Shown here: in pieces, positions 8,405 to 15,918 of the stretch
How positions within the stretch are numbered: position 1 is the stretch's first letter
Layout of the letters: every line of letters starts with the position of its first letter
From: Clostridiales bacterium
GTDB lineage: Bacteria; Bacillota; Clostridia; Oscillospirales; Acutalibacteraceae
Assembly: GCA_020860025.1 (NCBI GenBank)
Contig: JAJBVC010000071.1
Location: 1 to 19,871 of the forward strand
Direction: 5' to 3'
DNA length: 19,871 bases
Notes under the pieces: model-generated
What the model was told of the DNA's origin: nothing
The model's input: the letters and a program-made list of their open reading frames with translations, nothing else
Databases searched by the model: none
Made by a program: the position numbers and the translations under genes

Positions 8405-9838
8405 TTATTTACCGGAAAGTATTTCCTCAACAACTTCTCTTTCGTCAAAATGAATTGTTCCGCTCGGCAAAATCTGATACGTTTCATGTCCTTTGCCTGC
8501 AAGAAGAATTATATCGTCTGTCTGAGCATGGTTTATTGCATAGGCAATAGCCTCTTTACGGTTTTCAACAACTACGTACGGAGTGTCAATATTTTTCATT
8601 CCGACAAGAATGTCATCAATAATATCAGTAGGATTTTCCGAACGTGGATTATCCGACGTAACTACACAAAAATCTGAAAGCTCTGCGGCAATTTTGCCCA
8701 TTTTCGGACGTTTCGTTTTATCACGGTCACCGCCGCAGCCAAATACAGTCACTACCCTGCCCTTTGCTATTTCTTTAAGAGAGGTAATTATGTTTTCAAG
8801 TCCGTCAGGTGAATGAGCATAGTCAATAATGATTGTAAAGTCTGTATCTGTCGGTACAACCTCAATTCTGCCCTTAACGCCTGTCGATTTACTGATAGCA
8901 AAAAGAACATCGTCAAAATTTATTCCGAGCGCAAGCGCACAGCTTGCGGCGCAAAGTGAATTATATACAGAAAATCTGCCGGGAATCGGACAAGAGCATC
9001 TGCCGATGTCATCGCCGAGAATCTCATATTCCACTCCGCCTGACTTAAACTTAACATTTTTTGCAACATACGTTGCGCTGTTTGAATCTATTGAGTATGT
9101 TACAACTTTTTCAAAATCAAGTCCGTCAATTATTTTCATTCCGTTTTCATCATCAAGATTAGTTACGGCAATGTCGCAATTTTCAAAAAGGATTCGCTTT
9201 GAGTTAAAGTAATTTTCCCACGTTTTATGATAATCAAGATGATCTTGCGTTAAATTTGTAAACGCACCGATATCAAAATGAAGTCCGTTTACACGTCCCT
9301 GTGCAAGTGCCTGAGACGAAACCTCCATAACGCAGTATTCACAGCCCGCCTCTACCATCATTGAAAAAAGCTTTTGAAGTTCGTATGATTCTGGAGTTGT
9401 ATATTTTGCAGGATAAACCTCACTGTCTATCATATTTTGAACAGTTCCTATTAAACCTACTTTTTTGCCGACATTCTCCAAAATCTGCTTAATTAAAAAT
9501 GTTGTGGTGGTTTTTCCGTTTGTTCCCGTAAGACCGATGAGTTTCAGTTTTTTTGCCGGATTACCAAAGAAATTTGCACATATCTTGGAATAAGTAGCTC
9601 TTGTATCTTTAACGAGAATTTGATTTTCAACACCTAAATCACGTTCGACAACTACAGCAGGTGCACCGTTTTCAAGCATTTCTTGTGCAACGCTATGGCC
9701 GTCAAATGCCGCACCTTTTACACATATAAAAAGTGAGCCCTCTTTAACGAGGCGAGAATCCTGTGTTACGTCAACAATCTCCTTATCCGAGTATGTATTC
9801 ATAACCTCAATGCCATTTAAAATTTCTGAAAGTTTCAT
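8405..9838 (-). CDS. murE: UDP-MurNAc-tripeptide synthetase MurE (meso-DAP type)
   Basis: Cytoplasmic Mur ligase adding the third stem-peptide residue to UDP-MurNAc-L-Ala-D-Glu. The 477-residue protein has the P-loop GTNGKTT (105-111), the TTPE segment at 147-150 in the UDP-sugar site, MEVSSQAL (171-178), the likely carbamylated Lys214, and in the C-terminal domain the specificity motif DNPR (396-399) followed by SENP. DNPR marks enzymes using meso-diaminopimelate; lysine-adding enzymes lack this arginine. The cell wall is therefore predicted to be meso-DAP type. GAAGGG sits about 8 bases ahead of the ATG; the PBP gene is 21 bases upstream. Confidence 0.97.
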   Translation of the reverse strand: MKLSEILNGIEVMNTYSDKEIVDVTQDSRLVKEGSLFICVKGAAFDGHSVAQEMLENGAPAVVVERDLGVENQILVKDTRATYSKICANFFGNPAKKLKLIGLTGTNGKTTTTFLIKQILENVGKKVGLIGTVQNMIDSEVYPAKYTTPESYELQKLFSMMVEAGCEYCVMEVSSQALAQGRVNGLHFDIGAFTNLTQDHLDYHKTWENYFNSKRILFENCDIAVTNLDDENGMKIIDGLDFEKVVTYSIDSNSATYVAKNVKFKSGGVEYEILGDDIGRCSCPIPGRFSVYNSLCAASCALALGINFDDVLFAISKSTGVKGRIEVVPTDTDFTIIIDYAHSPDGLENIITSLKEIAKGRVVTVFGCGGDRDKTKRPKMGKIAAELSDFCVVTSDNPRSENPTDIIDDILVGMKNIDTPYVVVENRKEAIAYAINHAQTDDIILLAGKGHETYQILPSGTIHFDEREVVEEILSGK

Positions 9839-9859
9839 ATCAAATTCCCTTCAATTTAT

Positions 9860-12085
9860 TTAGTCAAGTACAGACTCTGTATTTTTAAACGAAACAACGA
9901 TTACAGAACCTTTCTCTACCTTAGTTCCCTCATCCTCGCTTTGCTTATATGCAACTACTGTACCACTATCCATATTATTACCACTAATCTCAATATTAAG
10001 ATTATTTGTTTTTGCAAGATTCTTCGCTTCGGTAACTGTAAGCCCTGTAAAATCAGGAACTGTAGTAGTTTCCTTTTCAGTGTCTGAAGTGTAAAGATAC
10101 ACGGTTCCGCCGTTAGGCACCGTACTGTTCGCCGACGGACTTTGACGCACTACAGTATCGCCGTCGCCTATTACAACATAGCTTAAAGAATTTTCAGTCA
10201 ATGTTTCCTTTGCATCGGAAAGCGACATATCAACAACAGACGGAGTGCTCTCGGACAAATCCTCTATTTCATCATCATCGTATATAGGCTCAATACCCAT
10301 AACGTTCATTGCTTCTTCTATAACTTCAGCCGCTATAGGTGCGCAAAGTGCGCCGCCACCCAAATTTTCATTAGGTTCATCAACAATAATCAGCATTGCT
10401 ATTTCAGGGTCATCTGAAGGAGCGATAGCCGCAAACGAAACGATATACTTATCGCTTTCACCGTCTGCCGATTCACCGAGTTTTGTTGAAGTACCTGTTT
10501 TTCCGGCTACCCTGTATCCTGCAACATAAGCATTTTTGCCGGTACCGTTATCAACAACACTCTTCATCATTTCACGAACTGTTTCGGAAGTTTCTTCGCT
10601 TATAACCTGGCGAACAACTTGAGTTTCAGTCTTTTCCACTGTCTTTCCGTCCGAATCAACAATACTTGAAACGACATAAGGCTGTAAAAGTTTTCCGCCG
10701 TTTGCTATAGCGCATAATCCTGTACATATCTGAATAGGTGTAAGCGAATTTGTTTGACCGAATGATGCCGACGCAAGCTCAACCAAACCATACTCGTCTT
10801 CCTCATAATACTGAGATTCAGATTCACCGGGAAGGTCGATTCCTGTTTTTTCGGTAAATCCGAAAGCGTCAAAATATTTAAAATAATTATGCACTCCGAG
10901 TTTTTGACCGATTGTTATGAAAAACGGATTACAGGAATTTTCCAATCCTTCCGTAAGAGTCTGATAACCGTGACCCGAATGATTGTGGCAATACATCGGA
11001 GAGTCCCAACCCTCAACAGTAATGCTTCCTGTGCAGGTATAAGTTGTGTTAAGGTCAACAACATTTTCCTCAAGCGCCGCCGAAACCATAAATGTTTTGA
11101 ATACAGAACCCGGAACATATGTATCGGAAACCGTAAAGTTTCTCCACTGATTTTGTACGTATTCGCTTTCAAGTTCAGCCTGTTCATCCTCATCTGTCAG
11201 TGCTTCGATTTCTTCAATATTTTTACTGTAGGTCAGCGTATACGGGTCGTTGCAGTCATAATCGGGAAGCGAACACATAGCAAGCACAGCACCTGTATTA
11301 CAGTTCATTACAATGCCGTAAGCACCCTTTGCCTGATATTCCTCAAGCGTTTCACGAAGACCTTTTTCAAGGTAATACTGAATTGTTTGGTTTATTGTCG
11401 TTACTATTGAATTGCCGTCGGTAGCTTCGACAGATGTTTCATAATCGCTTGCAATTTCATTTGAAACCGCATCCTTAGCGGTTATTATTCTGCCGTTTGT
11501 ACCTGTAAGCTCATCGTTGTAATAAGACTCAAGGCCCGATAGTCCCTGGTCGTCAGAGCCTGTAAAGCCTATGACTGTTGACGCTAAACTGCCGTAAGGA
11601 TAATATCTTTTTGTGGTTTCTTCCATTCCGATACAGTCGCCAAGCAGATTTTCCGACATAAAATCCGAAATTTCTTCTTTCACATCATTTTCAACTTGCT
11701 TTTCGACAATCTCATAATGATTTTCAGCCTTCGTTTTTTCAAGGAGTTCAGCCTGCTCCTCCTCGTCATATTCAAAAAGCTCTGTAAATTTTTCAACGAT
11801 TAAATTTCGCTGTTCATCGTCGTCAATCTCAAGCGGATCGAGATAAATATTCCAAACAGTCGCCGACTGAGCAAGCACGTTTCCGTCTGCATCATAAATC
11901 GTACCACGCATTGCTGAAATTTCAGTATCCATAAGCTGCTGACTTTCGGCTTTAAGAGAAAGTTCTTCGCCACGAACAACCTGCAAATACAAAACTCTTA
12001 CAGCGCTTGACGTGAGAAGAAATATAATTACAAGAGCTAATATCAGTATTCTTTTGAGCATTGATTTTTTTGTATTCATCCGCAT
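9860..12085 (-). CDS. ftsI: Class B penicillin-binding protein with two PASTA domains (FtsI/PBP2x/SpoVD type)
   Basis: Septal D,D-transpeptidase that crosslinks glycan made by FtsW. The 741-residue protein has a short basic N-terminus, one membrane anchor (about 12-36), the dimerisation domain with MRGTIYDADGNVLA (59-72), and a transpeptidase domain with the three active-site motifs intact: SVFK (327-330, catalytic Ser327), SCN (384-386) and KTGT (529-532). Two PASTA domains follow (about 612-667 and 673-735). B. subtilis SpoVD has one PASTA domain and pneumococcal PBP2x has two; as the only PBP in this cluster it is probably the general division enzyme, but a SpoVD role cannot be excluded. 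The start follows GAGAGAGGGAATATA. A 111-base gap with a strong hairpin separates it from ftsL. Confidence 0.94.
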   Translation of the reverse strand: MRMNTKKSMLKRILILALVIIFLLTSSAVRVLYLQVVRGEELSLKAESQQLMDTEISAMRGTIYDADGNVLAQSATVWNIYLDPLEIDDDEQRNLIVEKFTELFEYDEEEQAELLEKTKAENHYEIVEKQVENDVKEEISDFMSENLLGDCIGMEETTKRYYPYGSLASTVIGFTGSDDQGLSGLESYYNDELTGTNGRIITAKDAVSNEIASDYETSVEATDGNSIVTTINQTIQYYLEKGLRETLEEYQAKGAYGIVMNCNTGAVLAMCSLPDYDCNDPYTLTYSKNIEEIEALTDEDEQAELESEYVQNQWRNFTVSDTYVPGSVFKTFMVSAALEENVVDLNTTYTCTGSITVEGWDSPMYCHNHSGHGYQTLTEGLENSCNPFFITIGQKLGVHNYFKYFDAFGFTEKTGIDLPGESESQYYEEDEYGLVELASASFGQTNSLTPIQICTGLCAIANGGKLLQPYVVSSIVDSDGKTVEKTETQVVRQVISEETSETVREMMKSVVDNGTGKNAYVAGYRVAGKTGTSTKLGESADGESDKYIVSFAAIAPSDDPEIAMLIIVDEPNENLGGGALCAPIAAEVIEEAMNVMGIEPIYDDDEIEDLSESTPSVVDMSLSDAKETLTENSLSYVVIGDGDTVVRQSPSANSTVPNGGTVYLYTSDTEKETTTVPDFTGLTVTEAKNLAKTNNLNIEISGNNMDSGTVVAYKQSEDEGTKVEKGSVIVVSFKNTESVLD

Positions 12086-12142
12086 TATATTCCCTCTCTC
12101 TTTTTTTTCACGTTTGTTCTCTTATTTATATAATATATTTAT

Positions 12143-12167
12143 GAGAGTTAGAAAAATTCTAACTCTC
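12143..12167 (-). other. Perfect hairpin in the ftsL-PBP gap
   Basis: GAGAGTTAGAA and TTCTAACTCTC form a perfect 11-bp stem around a 3-base loop between the ftsL stop and the PBP start. Neither strand has a U-run after the stem, so a classic intrinsic terminator is unlikely. It could be an RNA processing or stabilising element, or a protein site. An A/T-rich stretch with possible -10 boxes lies downstream of it, but I found no convincing -35 partner. Confidence 0.5.
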
Positions 12168-12196
12168 AATTATACGCAATTTTATCCGTTTATATG

Positions 12197-12772
12197 CTAA
12201 TCGCTATCTGCTTGTGACACAGTTTCTTCACTGTTTTCTTCGCTGCTGTCTTCACTTCCGTCATCGCTTTGCAAAAGCATTTGAGCAGCCGCAAGGCGTT
12301 CCTCTTTATACTGAGAAACATCTATATAACATATTTGACTTGAGCTGACTTTTGTCATACCAAGCTGTTCAACGGCATATTGATCAATCATACTTACAGA
12401 AACAAGTGCATCAAGTTCACTTGTGATACGTGTATTTTCGCTTTCGGAAATCTCAAGCTGTTCTTCAAGTTCTGAAATTTCTCTTGTAAGTTCGTTTTTT
12501 GTTGCATAGGTATAAAGCACACCAACGAGCATTGATACCGAAACAACGGCGATAATAACAATTTTTACTACCTGAGCAAAACCTAACCGCTGTTCCTGAA
12601 GGAGCTGGTGCATACTTTTTTTCTTTGGATTTTCGTGAACTTTTAAATCTCTTTTTTTCCTCGGAACATATTCCGGCGCAGCTGAAGATTTACGGTCAAC
12701 ATCAAATGCTTTTAGGGCATATGCAGCATCAGTCGTATATGAATAACGTCTGAAATCGCCTGTATTTGTCAT
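12197..12772 (-). CDS. ftsL: FtsL-like divisome protein
   Basis: Small bitopic septum protein that partners FtsQ/DivIB and DivIC and activates FtsW-PBP. I start it at the ATG at 12770-12772 (191 residues) because AAAAGGAG ends 8 bases before it; an in-frame GTG at 12781 is part of that Shine-Dalgarno sequence. From this start: a basic cytoplasmic region (1-65), one transmembrane helix (about 68-90), a leucine-zipper-like coiled coil (91-123), then the typical FtsL/DivIC ending with a QYAVEQLGM segment. An unusual acidic Ser/Glu-rich tail (169-191) extends beyond the usual end. At 191 residues it is longer than most FtsL proteins (about 90-130), because of both tails. Assignment rests on topology and position between rsmH and the PBP. 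Confidence 0.85.
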   Translation of the reverse strand: MTNTGDFRRYSYTTDAAYALKAFDVDRKSSAAPEYVPRKKRDLKVHENPKKKSMHQLLQEQRLGFAQVVKIVIIAVVSVSMLVGVLYTYATKNELTREISELEEQLEISESENTRITSELDALVSVSMIDQYAVEQLGMTKVSSSQICYIDVSQYKEERLAAAQMLLQSDDGSEDSSEENSEETVSQADSD

Positions 12773-12817
12773 TTTGCACACTCCTTTTCTTTAATATTAT
12801 TTAATCATTTAACATAG

Positions 12818-13738
12818 TTAAAATTTTTCAAAAACACGAAGTCGAGACGACCTCGCCCTTGGATTTTCTTTTAATTCTTCTTCAGTTGGTGTAACGGCTT
12901 TAAGTGCTTTTCCTTTCGGCTTATTGCCGCAAACACAAACTGGAAATTCCTTCGGGCATATGCATCCCTTGCACCACTCGGCAAACTGCTCTTTTACAAT
13001 TCTGTCCTCAAGTGAATGAAACGTAATAACGGCAATTCTGCCACCGCTGTTTAGACAGTCAAACGCATCATCCAGCGCTGTTTTAAGCACGTCAAGCTCG
13101 CCGTTTACTTCAATACGTATCGCCTGAAAAGTTTTTCGTGCGGGATGCGAGTCACGCATTGCCTTTTGCGGTAACGACGATTTAATAATATCAACAAGTT
13201 CAAATGTCGTTTCAATAGGCTTTTTTTCTCTTGCTTTGACTATATTGTCCGCAATCCTGCGTGAATATTTTTCCTCTCCGTAGCGGTAAATAATATTTGC
13301 AAGCTGCTGTGAATCATAAGTATTCACAACATCTTTGGCGCTAAGCCCCGATTTGCTCATTCGCATATCAAGAGGCGCATCCTTATGAAAGGAAAATCCA
13401 CGCTCGCCGTTATCAAGCTGAAACGAACTGACACCCAAATCCATAAGCAAGCCGTCAATTTTATTTATATTAAGTTCTTTTAAAATTTCTTTAATATTTG
13501 AAAAATTATTCTGAACTATAGTTACATTATCAAAAGCTTTAAGACGATCCTTAAGAACGCTTACAGCATCGGGGTCTTGGTCAATACAAATTAGTTTTTT
13601 TGCGGTTTTTGCAATCTCTCGTGAATGACCGCCGCCACCCGCTGTTGCGTCTACTACAATTTTTTCGCCGTCAAGGCTAAGTGCGTTTATAGCCTCGTCA
13701 AATAATACGCTTTTATGAACAAACTCCATATTATTCAT
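12818..13738 (-). CDS. rsmH: 16S rRNA (cytosine-1402-N4)-methyltransferase RsmH (MraW)
   Basis: SAM-dependent methyltransferase of C1402 in the 16S rRNA P-site region. The 306-residue protein has the SAM-binding motif DATAGGGGHS (30-39), the acidic CIDQDP at 51-56, MDLGVSSFQLD (99-109), GFSFHKDAPLDMRM (114-127) and, near the C-terminus, VITFHSLEDRIVK followed by a cysteine-rich insertion (CKGCICPKEFPVCVC) common in Firmicutes. The ORF overlaps the end of mraZ by 8 bases. A second ATG three codons in, at 13727-13729, has better spacing from the AAGGG site and may be the true start (303 residues). Confidence 0.96.
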   Translation of the reverse strand: MNNMEFVHKSVLFDEAINALSLDGEKIVVDATAGGGGHSREIAKTAKKLICIDQDPDAVSVLKDRLKAFDNVTIVQNNFSNIKEILKELNINKIDGLLMDLGVSSFQLDNGERGFSFHKDAPLDMRMSKSGLSAKDVVNTYDSQQLANIIYRYGEEKYSRRIADNIVKAREKKPIETTFELVDIIKSSLPQKAMRDSHPARKTFQAIRIEVNGELDVLKTALDDAFDCLNSGGRIAVITFHSLEDRIVKEQFAEWCKGCICPKEFPVCVCGNKPKGKALKAVTPTEEELKENPRARSSRLRVFEKF

Positions 13739-14183
13739 TACCCTTCAGCTTGTCCATTAAATCATAAACGCCTTGGGTATGATCGTAGCTGTTATAAATT
13801 TTTTCGTATTCCTCAGTATTCCAAATTTCTATAATCTTGCCCTTGCCCTTAAAAACAACAGTCGACTCATTCGCAAGACCTGCAGCTTCTTTAAGTCGCT
13901 GGTTTACCGTAAATCTGCCCTGAGAATCAAGTACGGATTCCTCGGCATTATCAAGAAAGCAGGTAGTTGCGTCATATTTTTGATTTTCGGTTCCCTGCTG
14001 CATTGATTCATACATTTCCTCAAAATAATCCACAGGATAGAGAGTAAGACATTTACAGCCACGTACAGTAACGGCTACCATATAAAATTCCTTGCCAAGC
14101 CGTTCTCTCCACTTTGTAGGAATAGAAAGACGACCCTTTGAGTCCAACTTATAACCATCTAATGTTCCGACTAACAAACGCAT
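13731..14183 (-). CDS. mraZ: Transcriptional regulator MraZ
   Basis: AbrB-fold DNA-binding protein that controls dcw clusters, usually as a ring-shaped oligomer. The 150-residue protein has two SpoVT-AbrB half-domains, each with the DxxGR-type motif: LDSKGRLSIP near residue 13 and LDSQGRFTVN near residue 86; the second has VN where IP is usual. It starts after AAAGGAGAGAAAGAT and is the first gene of the cluster, downstream of a consensus promoter and a phased array of TGRRA-type repeats in its own leader. Autoregulation through those repeats is the expected arrangement. Confidence 0.96.
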   Translation of the reverse strand: MRLLVGTLDGYKLDSKGRLSIPTKWRERLGKEFYMVAVTVRGCKCLTLYPVDYFEEMYESMQQGTENQKYDATTCFLDNAEESVLDSQGRFTVNQRLKEAAGLANESTVVFKGKGKIIEIWNTEEYEKIYNSYDHTQGVYDLMDKLKGNE

Positions 14184-14200
14184 ATCTTTCTCTCCTTTCG

Positions 14201-14258
14201 TGGAATTTTCTGAAATAAATTTGGGATTTCATTGAAATTTATGGGAATTAAGTGGAAT
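14201..14258 (-). promoter_or_regulatory. Candidate MraZ operator: six phased TGRRA(T) repeats
   Basis: On the plus strand, TGGAAT (14201), TGAAAT (14211), TGGGAT (14222), TGAAAT (14233), TGGGAA (14242) and TGGAAT (14253) recur every 9-11 bases, on average 10.4, one turn of B-DNA. MraZ is known to bind direct repeats of a TGGGA-like core with 5-6 base spacers. The array lies between the predicted start site of the mra promoter and the mraZ ribosome binding site, so a bound MraZ ring could block elongating or initiating polymerase. Repeats and spacing are seen; binding is inferred. Confidence 0.65.
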
Positions 14259-14273
14259 TTACACCACAAGTAC

Positions 14274-14302
14274 ATTATATATAGGGAAAACGAACTTGTC
14301 AA
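14274..14302 (-). promoter_or_regulatory. Consensus sigma-A promoter of the dcw operon
   Basis: The minus strand reads TTGACA (14297-14302), 17 bases, TATAAT (14274-14279), a perfect match in both hexamers and spacing. Transcription would begin near 14267 and give an mraZ leader of about 84 bases. An A/T-rich stretch upstream could act as an UP element. A promoter this strong fits a cluster that needs active repression by MraZ. Confidence 0.85.
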
Positions 14303-14344
14303 GATTAATTTTGCTCATTGTATAATTTTAACAACTTCGTAAAC

Positions 14345-14363
14345 TTTGTAATTATTTTGTAAT
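14345..14363. repeat. Tandem TTTGTAAT pair in the divergent promoter region
   Basis: TTTGTAAT occurs at 14345-14352 and 14356-14363, 11 bases apart, between the mra -35 box and the transporter -35 box. A related TTGTAAC pair with the same 11-base spacing lies in the ftsZ promoter. It could be a shared operator or simply A/T-rich upstream sequence. Confidence 0.25.
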
Positions 14364-14385
14364 ATTTTACTTTCTTCGACTTTGG

Positions 14386-14414
14386 TTGTAGAATAAAGCG
14401 ATATATGTTATACT
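14386..14414 (+). promoter_or_regulatory. Promoter of the GPH transporter gene
   Basis: TTGTAG (14386-14391), 17 bases, TATACT (14409-14414), with an extended -10 TG at 14406-14407. The start site would be near 14421, giving a leader of about 25 bases. It diverges from the dcw promoter in a 262-base shared intergenic region. Confidence 0.6.
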
Positions 14415-14430
14415 GTTTTACAGAAAACAG
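14413..14430 (+). promoter_or_regulatory. Palindrome over the transporter start site
   Basis: CTGTTTT-ACAG-AAAACAG forms a perfect 7-bp inverted repeat from the end of the -10 box to just before the AGAGG ribosome binding site. The position suits a repressor operator (for example of a sugar-responsive regulator) or a small 5' hairpin. No regulator gene is adjacent. Confidence 0.4.
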
Positions 14431-14445
14431 AAAAGAGGTTTTTCT

Positions 14446-15843
14446 ATGGGCGAATACAAAACCACTTGGAGAGAAAAAATCGGATACGGCGTAGGTGCAA
14501 TAGGTCTTGATTTAAGTTACGGACTGTTTTACTCCTATCTTTCCTACTATCTTTCGAGCGTGTTAGGACTAAAAGAAGGATTTTTGCTTTTGCTGACTCC
14601 CCTTGCAAGAATTTGGGACGGAATAAACGACCCCATTATGGGAACTATTGTTGACAATACAAAAACCAAAATGGGCAAATACAGACCCTGGATTGTTATA
14701 GGAGCATTATCAAATGCGGTTGTACTTACTCTTTTGTTTACAAGCTTTGGTATGAGCGGTACAAAGCTTTATATTTATATCGGCGTAATGTACATTCTTT
14801 GGGGTATGACAAATACGATGGCTGACATTCCGTACTGGTCAATGGTGCCGTCGTTTACATCTGACCCGTCAGACAGAAATTTAGTTGCAACCGTTGCAAG
14901 AACATTTTCGGGATTAGGTCAGGGTTTAATTACAGTTCTGACACCGTTTCTCCTGCCTAAGCTTTCATCGGGTATGACGACAGAAAGCGGATATTCGGCA
15001 ACAGGATTTTCAAGATGGGCATTTATTTGCGCAGTCGCTCTTGTCTTCTTTGCGGTGATATGCGTACTTAATACAAAGGAACGCCATGTTGTTTACAGTC
15101 AAAACGAAAAATTCTCTTTTAAAAAGATGTTTAAGGTTATTGCCGGCAATGATCAGCTTGTTGTTTTTATTATTTTTGCGATGATTTCAAATTCAGGTTG
15201 GTACCTAACAAGCGGTACGGCTGTATATTATTTCAGCGACGTGCTTGAAAACGCCGAAGCACAAAGCCCGTTTTCAATGATAGGCGCAATCGGCTCTGTG
15301 CTTGGTTTACTTGTCATTCCGATAATGTCAAAATGGATGAGCAAGCGTTCAATATATCAGTTTTCGCTTATTGTGACTATTATAGGGTATGCACTGATGT
15401 TTTTATTCGGCCCCGTACTCGGTATCACAATAGCGCTTGATATAAGTTATATTTTAGCGTCAATCGGTATAGGTTCGATGTTTGTTGCGCAAACAGTATT
15501 CCTTGCGGACATTGTTGACTACGGTGAATACAAAACGGGTCAGCGAAATGAATCAATAACATTTTCGATGAAAGGATTTTTGCAAAAATTAGCTTATACT
15601 ATTCAGACGATTATTCTTTTCAGCGGACTTAAAATTATGGGATATAATCAGCAAATCACAACAGGCACAATAAATGCTTCAACAAAAAATGCAATAGGAA
15701 TTATTGCATTTGGTATTCCGCCGATTTTAGTGTTGATTTCTTTAATAATTTTTTCATCTAAATTTAAAATACACGGTGAGCTTGCCGACAAGGTACACGC
15801 CTATATCGTTGAAAAGCGAAGCCTTGAAGAAAATAACAATTAA
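14446..15843 (+). CDS. GPH-family sugar:cation symporter
   Basis: Major facilitator superfamily transporter of the glycoside-pentoside-hexuronide:cation symporter family (MelB/XylP/UidB type), probably importing a sugar or glycoside with Na+ or H+. The 465-residue protein has about 12 transmembrane segments. Family hallmarks are the early LTPLARIWDGINDPIMG segment (50-66), with the conserved acidic residue pair D58 and D62, then GKYRPW (77-82) in the loop between helices 2 and 3, and the later ADIVDYGEYKTGQRNES segment around 355-371. AGAGG lies 7 bases ahead of the ATG. It is monocistronic, closed by a terminator, with no glycosidase or kinase beside it, so the substrate cannot be named. Confidence 0.9.
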   Translation: MGEYKTTWREKIGYGVGAIGLDLSYGLFYSYLSYYLSSVLGLKEGFLLLLTPLARIWDGINDPIMGTIVDNTKTKMGKYRPWIVIGALSNAVVLTLLFTSFGMSGTKLYIYIGVMYILWGMTNTMADIPYWSMVPSFTSDPSDRNLVATVARTFSGLGQGLITVLTPFLLPKLSSGMTTESGYSATGFSRWAFICAVALVFFAVICVLNTKERHVVYSQNEKFSFKKMFKVIAGNDQLVVFIIFAMISNSGWYLTSGTAVYYFSDVLENAEAQSPFSMIGAIGSVLGLLVIPIMSKWMSKRSIYQFSLIVTIIGYALMFLFGPVLGITIALDISYILASIGIGSMFVAQTVFLADIVDYGEYKTGQRNESITFSMKGFLQKLAYTIQTIILFSGLKIMGYNQQITTGTINASTKNAIGIIAFGIPPILVLISLIIFSSKFKIHGELADKVHAYIVEKRSLEENNN

Positions 15844-15855
15844 GTAAAAAAGTAT

Positions 15856-15891
15856 AAAAGCAGTCTTGACAAAATCATCAAGACTGCTTTT
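15856..15891. terminator. Bidirectional intrinsic terminator
   Basis: AAAAGCAGTCTTGA (15856-15869) and TCAAGACTGCTTTT (15878-15891) pair perfectly over 14 bp around an 8-base loop. The stem core is GC-containing and is flanked by A- and T-runs on both sides, so it can stop the plus-strand transporter transcript and the minus-strand rubrerythrin transcript converging on it. Confidence 0.9.
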
Positions 15892-15918
15892 TGTTATAGT
15901 TTTTATTATAGATTTAAT

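Noticed and set aside
8829..9212. Plus-strand open frame of 127 codons opposite murE
   Set aside because: Antisense to conserved MurE sequence, no domain, no clear ribosome binding site.
10889..11410. Plus-strand open frame of 173 codons inside the PBP gene
   Set aside because: It is antisense to a well-conserved transpeptidase domain, has a cysteine- and arginine-rich composition with no recognisable domain, and is best explained as a shadow frame.
12121..12142. Separate promoter for the PBP gene
   Set aside because: Several TATA-like -10 candidates occur in this A/T-rich stretch, but none has an acceptable -35 box at 16-18 bases.
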